From NCBI GenBank assembly GCA_033807695.1, contig CM066305.1, forward strand, positions 3,162,001-3,226,000: DNA of 64,000 bases. Direction: 5' to 3'. Origin of the DNA: Daedaleopsis sinensis. Its lineage: Eukaryota > Basidiomycota > Agaricomycetes > Polyporales > Polyporaceae. Below, piece after piece: positions 10,666-22,100 of this stretch; the stretch's first letter is position 1, and every line of letters starts with the position of its first letter. The translations under genes and the position numbers were made by a program. Below the pieces are notes generated by a model that saw only the letters and a program-made list of their open reading frames with translations, was not told where the DNA came from and made no database searches.

Positions 10666-11906
10666 CTATCGGCCCTTGTCCTCAGCGAGGATCGCATCGT
10701 TGAGCTCATCAAGCGGCGCGAGCTCACGCTTGTCCACGAGGTCAAACTGTCCCCACTGCTATCAGCCCACTATCCGGGTCCCATCCGCAGCCAGCGGCGA
10801 CTCACCTCGTTCACGAACAGGAAGAAGTGTCTGTAGCTCGTGTTCAGATGCGCTGTCCGACTCCCGCGTGAGCTCTTCGCCATATACAGCTAGCCCAAGA
10901 GCATACCTTCAATCCCCAGCGCGCAGATGTGGTCGAAGTGGTTACTGTAAAGGTGCGCATACACACGGAACAGTCGACGGAACAGCCTCCCTATCGTGTC
11001 CCGGAAGGTCTTAGCAAACGGCTTGCCTGCGCATAAAAGCTCGTGGTCAGCGATCAAACGCAAAGACACGCCCTGCTGCCTCGTGCCCCCCCGCCTGATG
11101 CCCGGACATGCTCAAGCTGGCAGCGAAGCAGGAGGGCGCGACAACAGCTAAATATACGCACCCATCTCGCTCGGGAAGATCTCCTCGTTGTCCAGCAAAC
11201 CTTGCGCCCAGTTCATCAGTGCGTCCACGTACTCCGGCGCAGGCAGTTTCGTCGCCTTCTTGTAGCGCACACCGTCTTCCCATAGGTATTCGTATCTGCG
11301 TTCATCGTCAGGCCCGCCACTCTGTCGGAGAAGCGTCTGGGTGACCGCCTAACCTCGGGCCTGCGGACATGATCGGGCACTACAGAAGGGAAGAGATGGC
11401 GTTGAGATCCTTCCGTGCTATGGCATGGCCGGATGGCAGTCTGATCGAGAAGTACGGACGCACCTCCTGCGGCGTGCAGAACTCGGTCACCGTCCCATAG
11501 AGCATGTTCAGGTGATTGAAGAAATCCACGGCTGCCGAGCATCGCCGGTGTCGCAAAATGGGTGGGAAGGCGAAGGTCAGCATAGACGGATGAATGGATG
11601 AAGAGGACAGAGGTGCGCACCGTGCACCGCGAGCCATTCATTCAGATCCTCGCCTTCGGGCAGGCGGACGGCGAGACGCAGGTTTCCCGAGCCCTGCGTA
11701 TCATGCGGCCTCCTGAGCTACGCTTAGAGCTAGCCGTACGTACCAGTGTAGCCTCGGCGTATTTGCGAAGCTGGTACTGCTTTGTGCCCTCGGGGACGTC
11801 CTTGCGGGGCTTGAAGGTACGCGTCTTGCCTCTGTGATCGGCGCGTTATCAGACGCTACCACATAGCGCAATCCAGTGACTCTCACAGGCCAAAGAATGC
11901 CGACAT
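10666..11906 (-). CDS. MOB1: Mob1 family kinase activator
   Basis: Nine exons on the minus strand: 11906-11887, 11831-11744, 11693-11621, 11531-11464, 11379-11354, 11295-11162, 11026-10907, 10852-10806 and 10746-10666, giving 218 residues, the usual Mob1 size. Landmarks in order: MSAFFGLGKTRTFKP, the TLGSGNLR turn, VDFFNHLNMLYG, the zinc-site cysteines in FCTPQECPIMSAGPRYEY, the RRLFRVYAHLYSNHFDHI helices with the second pair of zinc ligands, and the C-terminal HFFLFVNEFDLVDKRELAPL. Mob1 binds and activates NDR/LATS-type kinases (Dbf2, Cbk1) in mitotic exit, septation and morphogenesis. Sequence features separate it from Mob4/phocein. A 26-nt exon 5 carries part of the zinc site. Confidence 0.93.
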
Positions 11907-11990
11907 GCTGGGCAATGAGAAGGAGGAATGAAGCGGGTGGGGGAAGGTGGGGGAGGAGACAGAGGATGATCAGTGCTATAGCAAGGCACG

Positions 11991-11996
11991 TATATA
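11991..11996 (-). promoter_or_regulatory. TATA box of MOB1
   Basis: TATATA on the minus strand lies about 85 bp before the MOB1 start codon, a typical distance. Confidence 0.5.
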
Positions 11997-11999
11997 GGC

Positions 12000-13378
12000 G
12001 CCCCCTCAAGGACATCTGATCTTATCTTATCTTATCTCTCTTCTCCGCTTCGTGTTCAAATCAAACATGTACACGCGATACTTTTTGAACGAAGCAGTCA
12101 TAACGTCCGTCCGCCCCTCCGTTCAATAGGACCTGTACATCGTCTGCCTAGAGGAGACAAAGTCATAACCAAGTACTCTAGCATGCAGGACAAGTAAGGT
12201 CTAGACATATGTGAAGCTTGCAACAACCGAGGTACTGGGAACAACTACAGGTGAGCTCTCTAGGACGTTTCTTTCATCGACCACGTCAGCCTGAACATAT
12301 TTGTATGGCCACTATAGCTAGCTATCTCTTCTTGCAAAATCCTGTACGTTCCCTGGGTCAGAGGAGCAGAGCTCACCAGGCCCTTGATTGACGTCGGTGG
12401 CCGATCCTGGTCAACTTGATAGACTTCTACCGCGACCAGTGACTCTACAGAAGTCCACACGCGCAATGTGCCATGGCTCCAACCGCGGGCGCAGTACCGG
12501 TGCGTCTGAGGCTGACCCGTGCTGTATTATCAGAACTCTGCTGTTCGTTCCGTTCTCGGATGGCATGCACTGGCCTTTTCAGAAGACGGTACGTCCGAGG
12601 GGCACCTTTTCACGATCTTCCTGACTTGACTAATGTCAGGCATCCCTTAGGTTTGGTATAGTACTTCGTGTGCGTCAGGGACAACGTTGGTCCTCGTCCG
12701 TCTTCAAGTTTTCTCTGAAACACACGAAGAACGTCGACCAGATTGCCCCCTGTCCTGAACAGCGAGCATGTAGCCTGCACGCTATTTTCTGTAAGTCCAT
12801 ACCCTTCTCAAACGGACTGACGTTGGTCGGCTTTCTAGATATCACTATCAACTCAGATCAAGCCGACTCTGACACAGACAGCCACAGCCAGCTATGTGAC
12901 CGTCTTCACGGTCCCGTACGTTCGCCGTTGCTCTCGACTCTGATTGTCGTGGCAGGGCAGCTGATCATGCGGTATGATAGCTGCGGTGCTGTTGTCGCGG
13001 TTCCTCATCGACCTTTAGGCGGCGCAGCGCCACGCAATGTACGGAGGCTTGGAGAGTATCGACGCGAGCCAGGCCTCTATCTCCTCGTCTCTTCCTCCCG
13101 GAAGTTCTCGAATTGGAGGCTAGAGGATTGAGTGGTCCTGATCATTGATTTGCTCACATTTGTTACCTATAAGTCCCAACGAAAGTCCAATCTTGTCGAT
13201 GTTACTTTTACTGTGACCGTTATTGGTTTGGGGGTTATGCTATCGTCAATCCACGAACACAGGTATCTTACCTCGAAAGTCGCAACGCATACAATGACTA
13301 TTACAGGATGTAAGGCAGCATACAGCACTAGCATACAACACTATGGGTTTCACATTCATTCACCCCCGACCCGACGGT
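12000..13378. other. unresolved region between MOB1 and the RBR gene
   Basis: No recognisable gene. Open stretches on the plus strand at 12651-13130 have plausible donors and acceptors (GTAAGT at 12791, acceptor near 12838), and one frame there is Thr-rich. I could not join them into an open model. A short minus-strand frame at 12260-12466 also matches nothing I know. A degraded gene or small hypothetical gene is possible. Confidence 0.35.
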
Positions 13379-15648
13379 TCAGAAGAGCGTACACCGGCGA
13401 TAATGCCGCGACACCGCAGACTGGATCTCTCTCCGGAGAACTGACTGCACGATGAGATCACCGCAGAGGTAGCAGAAGTGGCTGGGAGTGTTATGTTGGG
13501 TCAGCAGGTGCGTGCGCGGTAGCAGGTCAAGTGGATGTCACTGACCCATTGCACGCAGGCGTCATGCACTACAGTCATCGACAGAGCCGACGTTAACGAC
13601 CCACAGAGTTTTCACAGTGACAAAAGACGCACCGTCATATGGTTACACCCGTCGATCTTCTCCGCAGGGGTCTGGCAGCCTGCAAGAGATATGACATGAG
13701 CGCTTCGGAATCGCAGCCTGCGACATGCGAGTAGTGGGAGAACATGTGAGTCGCACTGGACTTGCCTGGACAATGCTTCCATCCTCGCTGTTGCATGAGG
13801 TGATTCAACTCTGAAGAGCCGTCGCACGAATGCTGTGGGCCGCCGATCTGGATGGCCTGCGAGCACGCCTTGCACCACGCGTAGCCGCACCCGCGAATAG
13901 GACAGACGATGGTCGACGCTTCCTGGTACTCGCCCTTGTCGACGAAGACGGTTGCCTTGCACCTGGGAGTAAATACTCATGAGAGTTCTGAAAAACGCAT
14001 GTCGTTCAGGCCAAAGTTCAGGGAGACGCACTTGCGGCAGTGAATGATTGTGGACACGCGCGCGAGCTGCATCTCGCTGTAGATGTCGTACTGCTTGTCG
14101 GTCAGGCCGAGTCCCTGGATCATGAAGTCGTCGATCTCTACGAGGAACCAATAGCAGGCATCAGTCAGTATGGCCAGAGACATGAGGATCGCAGAAGACG
14201 CACCGCTGTGATCAGAGCGAGCCTTGTCTGGGGCGCACGTCGGGCACATGATCGGGTACCGATGCCTCTCGATCGTGGACACAACCCAGCTCCGCAGACA
14301 CGGTCGACAGTAGAGGTGGCCGCAAGGCATGACGCGTGCGACGCAGTCCTCGGGAAGACTGTCCATGCAGATGCCGCAGTCGAAGACCTTCGGCTGGGTG
14401 TGCTGCAGCTGCCGGAACTGGCGTTCGAGCTGCCGGTTCTCCTCGTCGAAGGCCTTCTGCATCTGCGCCGCGAGAGGATCGATGTTGGGATTAGATAAGG
14501 TGTGCGCCGGAGGGCCGGAGCTTGAGGATGCGTGAGCGTTTGGGGTGCCTATCGGGCTCTGCGCCGAGTGAGGGCCTGCCAGACGGTTGGAAACAGGAGG
14601 CTGCCCGTTGACTGCAGGTTGCCAGGAGCACTGAGCGTGCCTCTTGTTCAACCTGTCTAGCTCGTCATCGAGTTCCAACAGCTTGTCCTCAAGGTCGGCT
14701 ACATCGTCGTTGAGACGCTTATTGTCGGATTCCAGATCTTGATTCTTGGTTTCCAGGTCGCGCAGACGGGCCTGCAGGTCGAGTACTTGAAGACTTGCGT
14801 CGAGGGCGGTGTCCGCCCAGTGTGAACTCGAGCGTGGGGTATCACATGCGATGAATATCTCCCCTGAAGCGTGCGCGAGGAGTTGGGCCTGCCACTGAAT
14901 AGTGCTGTCGGAGAGGAGCCGCTCGTCGTATCGCAGGAGGTCCGTGAGGTACTTCGCAGTGGACCTTATGGAGTTCTTGAAGATGAACGCGGCGCCGTCT
15001 GGGTGCTTCTCGGGGCGAGGATGGGAGTCGAAGACGACGTAGAGTTCAGCGGGCGCGTTCGCGATGCAGAAACATGCGATGATCTCTGGAGGGCGCGTGA
15101 TGATCACGCAAGACGAAGTCGAGTGTCTCTGCGAGTACTCTACTGAAGTTCTGATGAGGAGCGTATCAGTATGAACATTCCGTGCAGAGACGCATAACGT
15201 ACGATATTAGTTTTTTGAAGAACTCAAAGGTCGGTTGGCCATAGTCTGAGTACACACTCCTGAGCGATTGTTGAAAAATAGGCGCTTTGTGTATCTCGTC
15301 GACAGCCAAGTGAGCAGAGCTCGACCATGTGAGACAGGGAAGAAGGATGTCCTGACAATCAAGGGCGAACTCAGTGCGAGGGGGCGCGATCCTAGAAGGT
15401 TGTGAAACCCTTACCTCTAGTAGTCTTCGTCTCATCAGCTCCCGCACGAGCTGTTCGCATCCTAGGCCTGCAGCGTGAAGACCGAGCACTATCCTAGCGC
15501 AGTTCAGCGCAGCGATTCCGCAAGCCGATACGCCACCGCCCGCTTGGCTGTACTGGCTACGCCCGGGGTGAGTAACGATGTATTCAGCGGCCCGCCCCGA
15601 CACGATCTTGGGAGCATCCGGAGAGTAGTCATAGTCTCCTTCAAACAT
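13379..15648 (-). CDS. RBR E3 ubiquitin ligase with N-terminal cysteine-protease-like domain
   Basis: Eight exons on the minus strand: 15648-15415, 15351-15203, 15150-14204, 14137-14032, 13962-13766, 13679-13633, 13568-13546 and 13481-13379; about 601 residues from the ATG at 15648. The N-terminal half has a papain-like layout: GGGVSACGIAALNCAR with candidate catalytic Cys43, and VVFDSHPR with candidate His171, followed by an ISTSxE-to-IQWQAQLLAH segment. A coiled coil follows (about 243-297), then RING1 at 386-433 (CGICMDSL, CGHLYCRPC), an IBR (HCRKC, CPIRGCGYAWCKAC, HSC), and RING2 with GCQTPAEKIDGCNHMTC, whose GC cysteine is the expected thioester residue, ending in HFCYLCG. It should load ubiquitin onto RING2; the protease part is inferred to cut or bind ubiquitin. 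It lies head-to-head with the large vWA/GTPase gene. The N-terminus is uncertain. Confidence 0.82.
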
Positions 15649-16144
15649 GTCTAGATCAATACCTGAGGAGTTTGCGTTGAACAAGCCACAGTCGTTAAGT
15701 CTGAGAGTAGAGGTCGTCTATGAAGGACACTGATGAGTCGAACTCGCCTCTCATGGGGAATAACAGAGAGTACGTGGAAACTGAAACTCGCAGATCAGCA
15801 ATATGGCAATATCACGGTCACGATAGTGGCACTGGCGGAAAGAGAAGAAAGACGGCCATACAATCCTAACTAAGCGCTCGATCAAGGTTTGACGGTACCA
15901 ATGGCTGAGGCGCGCTACCGCAGCACAACTCAGACTCTGTCCTGGTGTCCCCAAATCCGCCTGCCATGGTGCATGCACGTGTAGGGAGAGGAAGCTTGAG
16001 CGTACACAAGTGCCCAATCCTTGTCGTCTCTCCTTCCACCCCGTCTTGTGTGAGACCTGAGCCCGCCCCAAGTTTACGCATTCACCCAACTTCAAATTGC
16101 AAACTCGACAACTTGAACCTGAGTGCGGTCACGGTAACTGCAAG
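15649..16144. promoter_or_regulatory. divergent intergenic region, RBR gene and vWA/GTPase gene A
   Basis: About 0.5 kb separates the two oppositely oriented start codons, so the two genes may share a promoter. An in-frame-looking ATG at 15754-15752 (minus) precedes a short frame that stops before the RBR exon; it could be a 5' leader ORF or part of a missed first exon. No TATA box stands out. Confidence 0.4.
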
Positions 16145-19100
16145 ATGACCCAGACTGGGGAAGACCCAGCGATAGGAAAAAACACATCGCATGTTGAACA
16201 CAACGGTACGTTTTCTGTGGGTACGATATAACACAACCCATCCACTGCTAACGATGTCGGCTTCAAGTCCGAGTCCACGCTGATGCAACGACGCGCATAC
16301 CCACGCCGCTACCAGGGAAACTAGAGGGTCTGGGTCGGGCAGACGACGATTCCGAGCATCGAAGTTTGTCGTCCGGGGAAGTGAGTACTCGTTCTGTCAT
16401 CTGCTGCTTTCAAGGAGTATTCACTGATGTTCTTGATGTTCATAGCGAACCCCACGCAATGCCAACACCCTCCTAGAAAGGGGGGAGCACGAACGGGCAG
16501 ACACCACGCAGACTGCACCGCACAGCAATGCCTATCCGGAGGATATTGCGGACGCTATTCCTGGTTTCTTCCGCGTGTTAGATCTCATACAAGAAAGAGG
16601 CAGCGGAGGACTCGGTGAGTCTTTCGGAAGGCTCACTAACCTACTGCTGCTAATATTGAGCTCGCTCGCCAAATTCCTTTAGTCGACAAAATCATCATTT
16701 CCCAGGATGCTTTCGGGCGGCTGGTTAATGACCTGCAGCCAAATGCGTACGCATCTATTACCAAGGTCGATTTCGCTGCTCTGGATCGCGTAGAGATACG
16801 CCCTATCGGCATATACGGAAGCAAGCCCGCTATCGTCGAGTTTCTCCAGGATAAGGGTGCGGTCAACAATGCGATGTATGGCATAAGTTTATTGCAAGTG
16901 TCGTTATCGCCCCTTGAGCTCACAGATTGCACAGCGCGACTGAATTACTCCGCCCTGCTGAAATGTTTTCGGACGGAACGCGCCCGTCGAATCTCAGTTC
17001 AGGTGTGTACATCTTGAGGGTCCCGAACGACCGTCAGATGTATGTGATCTACTGGCCTGAGGACAACACCTGGGACGACGACTGCCCTCAATCCGTTCGT
17101 CGGAATCGGGAAACCTTCATGAGGTGCCTTTTTCGCGAGCCGATCCGGGCGAATGAAATATCTGACGCAGCATTGTAGATACTTGACGAAGATTGCTGAC
17201 CAGATCGTTTGCCTGATCTCTGACGAGCATGCGGAAAGCCTCGTCTGGCGACAAGAGCAGACGAACGATGAAGAAGTCGACCTTGGTGACGATGATGCTG
17301 GTAGAATGTTCGTTTTCGAAGTTTCCAAGACCACTGAACAGGACGAGAACGTCATATCCAGACCTGGCTTCGAGGCAAGTGTACGGAGACTCGCTTCCGG
17401 AGAGGCGCGCTTATCATCGATGTGACCAGATACCAGTCCCTAAACCTTCGAACGACGTTCCCGGTGACGCCGACATGTTGCCACCGTTCCTCGCACGGGG
17501 AGAAGTGCACCAAGCAATTATCACAGCCATGTATCTTCCTGCTAGGCGAACTCCGACGTCAAGTTGTGTGCTCTACCAAGAAGCCCATCTATTGCACTTC
17601 CTGTGAGAAGATCATAGAAGTAGTCGTATGCGTACATCGAGAACTCATGCATCTTTAGACGTGAACATGATGTTTTCCTGAGCGACACGATCTCTCATGA
17701 AGGGCTAAAAATTCTGCTCGATATGGGCCTACGACATGACGCGCACGAGGCAATTGACTTCTATGAAAAGGCTATCCCGGATGTCGACAGGCGAGGAGAA
17801 GAAAACCTCAAACGTGACATCTCGGACGCATTTGCTCGCATCGCTGAGGACTCAACTGGTCTCGAGGATGCAATCACCCGTTATCTCATGGGAGAGATTG
17901 CGCAACAGTACCCGTATGTTCACAGCTTTGAATCCTCAATCTCAGCTAACGATCATAACTTGTACGCTTCCTAGGATTCTTCACGAGGACAGTCCCGATG
18001 AGCTGCAATCGCCGAATAATGGTCAGTCACATTAAAATGTACCGCATGTGGGGCTAATTACAATTCAGATCGGCGTATTCGTGAGCTCTCTGGTCTTCAT
18101 GAGGAAGTCAACCTACAGCTAGCACACTCCTTGAAATCTTTCAGACTCACAGTGAGCCGTGATGCGCAGTACGTGAAGCTGAAGGAGCGCATTCTCAGCC
18201 TCAACTCCTTATTCCATAAGCATACCGAGTGGAGCGCCAAACAACGACACGTTCTGATAGACTCCCCACTCGAGACAGAGCTCCGAGTCAATACACCATC
18301 ACAGTCGGCCCGCAAATGGTATCATAAACCTCTGGAAATCTTCGGAGGGTCATCGTCGTCCTCGTCGAACCCCCTGACATTCGACGTGCCGAGACTGGAC
18401 CATCGGAGTTTCCTTGCAGCCCTTCCAGACATGGTGGAATACGAGCCATCGCTTTCCATCCTTGTGAAGCAGGTTGTCGAATTGATCCGAAAGGACCTCT
18501 TGGATGTGCTGGCTAAAGAAGCCAAGCTCTTGTCGAAGAGTTTTCGGACCATCCAAGAGAAGGCTTGCGAACGAGTCTTGAGAGAGAAAGATACTGCTGA
18601 TCGCAAACATCATGTCGAGCAACTTCATAAGGACCTGGTACGAAGATTGATACGCAGCATGAAGAGGGACGACGCTACGTAAGGATACCCTGTCGCTAAC
18701 ATACACATGGGTCGTTGACCTTCAGACACCACAGATCCGGGGAGTTCATCACGATCGAAGAGGTCGAAGCTACAGCCGGTAAGCTCACTCAGATTTCAAA
18801 CTCGGACGGGGTGGTGTCAAGCACGACTAATGCTAGATGGGCTTCTAGCGAATAGATACTCCCGAAGACCCTCAGCGTACAGGGTGAAAATGGTTCGAGA
18901 GAAATATACTGATCCGCAGGTTCAATACACTGTTCATCCCCTCGTTCTTCGCCAAATGGACGATCATCGTATGAGAGAAGATGACACTCACGTTCCGAAC
19001 CCTATCCCACATCCCCATTCTACTTCAACGTTTTCTTTACCCGCGGACTCGACTGTCTTGTGAGCGGTTTCTTGACCTATGATTTATTCTCACTCATTCT

Positions 19101-22100
19101 GTTCCTCTAGGTATACCCACTTGCTCCCGCAAGCTCGTTTCTTGCTCATCACTCAGGATCGCAAGGGCCATTGTAGCATATATCTATCCTCGCTCGGCAA
19201 CATCGGCGCAGCTGTTTGCGGCGAACCGAAGAAGCATCTCAAACACGACAAGCTGGGGGATCACTTCCTGTTCGCATACGATGAGTGCAAACGCATGTTC
19301 GCAGTATGCACCATGGCAGTGGTAAGTTGCACACGCTTGAGGCGTTGAGTTATGAATTTGATGTGTTTTCTTTGGCAGGGAGATGCGCCATTACAATTGC
19401 ATGTTTTTGAGTTCGACGAGTCATTTACCTCCCTGCACGGCCAAGGCGTTCACGTGAACCTCGGTTCCTGGTACGAAACTGCGGTTGCAATCAAGCATAT
19501 GAACTTCGTTAGTGGTGCAGGAAGCGAAGAACTATTCTTTGTGGACGAATCCTCGCGAGTGCGGAAGTTTTCTCTTGTCACGCAACAGTTCCGGTGAGCG
19601 TCGATGATACGCCATTAAATATGCATGGGTGACCTCATTACTGACCACGTATATTGTTCGTGGTAGTCCTGCAAGCCTGCAGCTACCAGCCGCACCGATA
19701 GCAGTCGACTCTACCCCAGATGGATCGTGCTTCTTTTCCATCGAGGATGCGGCTCCAGAATCTCAGTCCGACTCGGCTGTTCTGCGAGCATACCATTGGT
19801 CTAGCTTTGGATCGTCAGAGGGTATAGCGATCACCATCCCGAAGGCAGCCCTGCATTGCCACGTCCTAACATCCTTCTTGTCGCGCAACAAGGTGTATCT
19901 TCTGTGGCTCGACTTCGACAAGTACACCATAATGTCCAAAGTCTTCGACATCACTCGCAAGGTCACCGAGTTCACATTCAAGGAGAAGGGTGGATCAACG
20001 GCGAAAAAGCTTAAGGACCAGGTGACATACCACAACAGCCTCATTGAGTGTCACTGCGAGGTCTGGACACGCTTCCCCGTGTTACCGGCAGTTTCTCGAG
20101 AAACCACTTCCTCTTCGAATGCCTCGCGGAAACCCCGCTGCATCACATTCGTGACGAACGTCAGCCGCTCGTCGTTCTCGTCTCATTTCGCTGCTCTGGT
20201 CAACGAGTTCGAACGGAGCACACAGAAACCTGTCGGCGACGAGTTGAAGAACATACGTATACACTCTGTGGACCAACGGTTCTTCCCTAGAAAGCTACCA
20301 TTCACCCCTTCGACATTTCGCGCTGGAGAGTGGCTTGTAGAGCTGCTGTGCTTGATTCCCATACACGTCGCAGTCACACGAGACAACATGTTCATACCTT
20401 TGAAGGATGGCGTCTGGTCCGCTGAAGTTGAGCGCTCTCTCCTAGGTGCCGAGGTTGCACAGATCGTCGACAGCATCACATTTGGTTGGTACGAATCTAT
20501 CTTCCAGTCCTACATGGCTACCAAGGTGAGTCAATTACTCCACAATGTCACATTAGATCTCACTCTGACCTCATGGATACCTCAGCCGGTCAAGGTCGTG
20601 TCATCTATGGGTAATGAAAGATCAATTAGTAGTTCGTACGAGGGTGCTGATGAATGAGATAGGGGAGCAATCGGTTGGTAAGAGCTTCGCATTGAACCAC
20701 CTCGTCGACACCTCCTTCGCTGGATCAGCCATGCGGACGACCGAGGGTGTCTGGATGTCTGTCACTCCGACCAACGAGGCACTCATTGTGGCCCTTGACT
20801 TCGAAGGTATGATTGTGGGCTGCAGATTGCCGTTGCTGGCAGATATGTACCTGATGTAATCATAGGCGTTCATAGCATTGAACGGTCCACGCAGGAAGAT
20901 ACTCTTTTGGTGCTCTTCAACACGGCCATATCGAACATGGTACGTGTTCACACAATCGTGGTTTTAAGACCTTGATTGCAGACAGTCGAGAACAGGTCCT
21001 ATTCCGTAACAACTACGCCCTTTCGCGCGACATCACTGGCCTGTTTCAATCTTTTCAGTCATCGGCATCTGTCCTCGATCCCGATGCAAATCCAATGCTC
21101 TTCCGGTCTGTACTCATCATCATCATCAAGGTAAGCTGGCACGTGTCATTCTGCTAGTCCCTTGAACTGAAGACATATCATGAATAGGACGTGCCCGACT
21201 CCGACAAGGATGACATCAAGAAAGAGTGAGCCTCAATATCCTGCTAAGTTATAATGACACGGAGAGCGCCCATGACTCAAACCGAAGCACAGGTTCCAGC
21301 TCAAGTTCCACCAGATCGTCCAGGCTGAACAGGCAAATAACTTCATTACTCGCCTGCACAAGAACCAATTAAACATCGTGCCATGGCCACTGCTTGGATC
21401 AAGGCAGTTCTACACCCTATTCAACGCATTGAAAAAACGTCTGGATCAACAGCCCGTCACGCATGAAGGAGGGGCGATCTTTTTGCAGACAATGAAGACG
21501 CTCATGGCAAAGCTGAAGGTAAGAGAACTCTTGACAATAGGCCACTATTTCGAGCGAGACTGACTGATCAATAGGCGAACGACTGGGGTGCAATGTCTCG
21601 TATGTGTTCACCTGCAGGTCGGCATCATAGTCGCTGACAACTCCAACTTTAGAAACCCTTGCAAGTCACCGCGTCCATCTTCTCCTCGTCATCCTGCCTA
21701 AAGCCCTCGTGTTTGGTGCAAGTGAGGTAGTTCCCGACGTGGAGCCGCTTGTTGTATGTCTCAATCCGATGTACCTCTCTCGCAATGTGTACTAACGAAT
21801 GATTGCGATAGGACTTTGACACAGCGACCGTCGTTGAATGCCGAGATACCTCTTTGCGTCTGCACCTTTCGAATGGAGGTCCTGCCGGTCAGCCCGGTAC
21901 CAGAGACGAAGCCCTACGAGAACTTTGTGTCTCGTGGGAACTGCACGGCTTGCGTAGCTCCTGGATCGACTCGGAGTGGAAGGAGGAGCTTCAGGGTTTC
22001 CTAGACCAAATCGTCAACTGGCGCATCGAACATGTGCAGGCATGGCTGCAGGCGAACACGTCCAAGTACCCTTCCACCCACTCAGAAGTCCAACAGCTCT

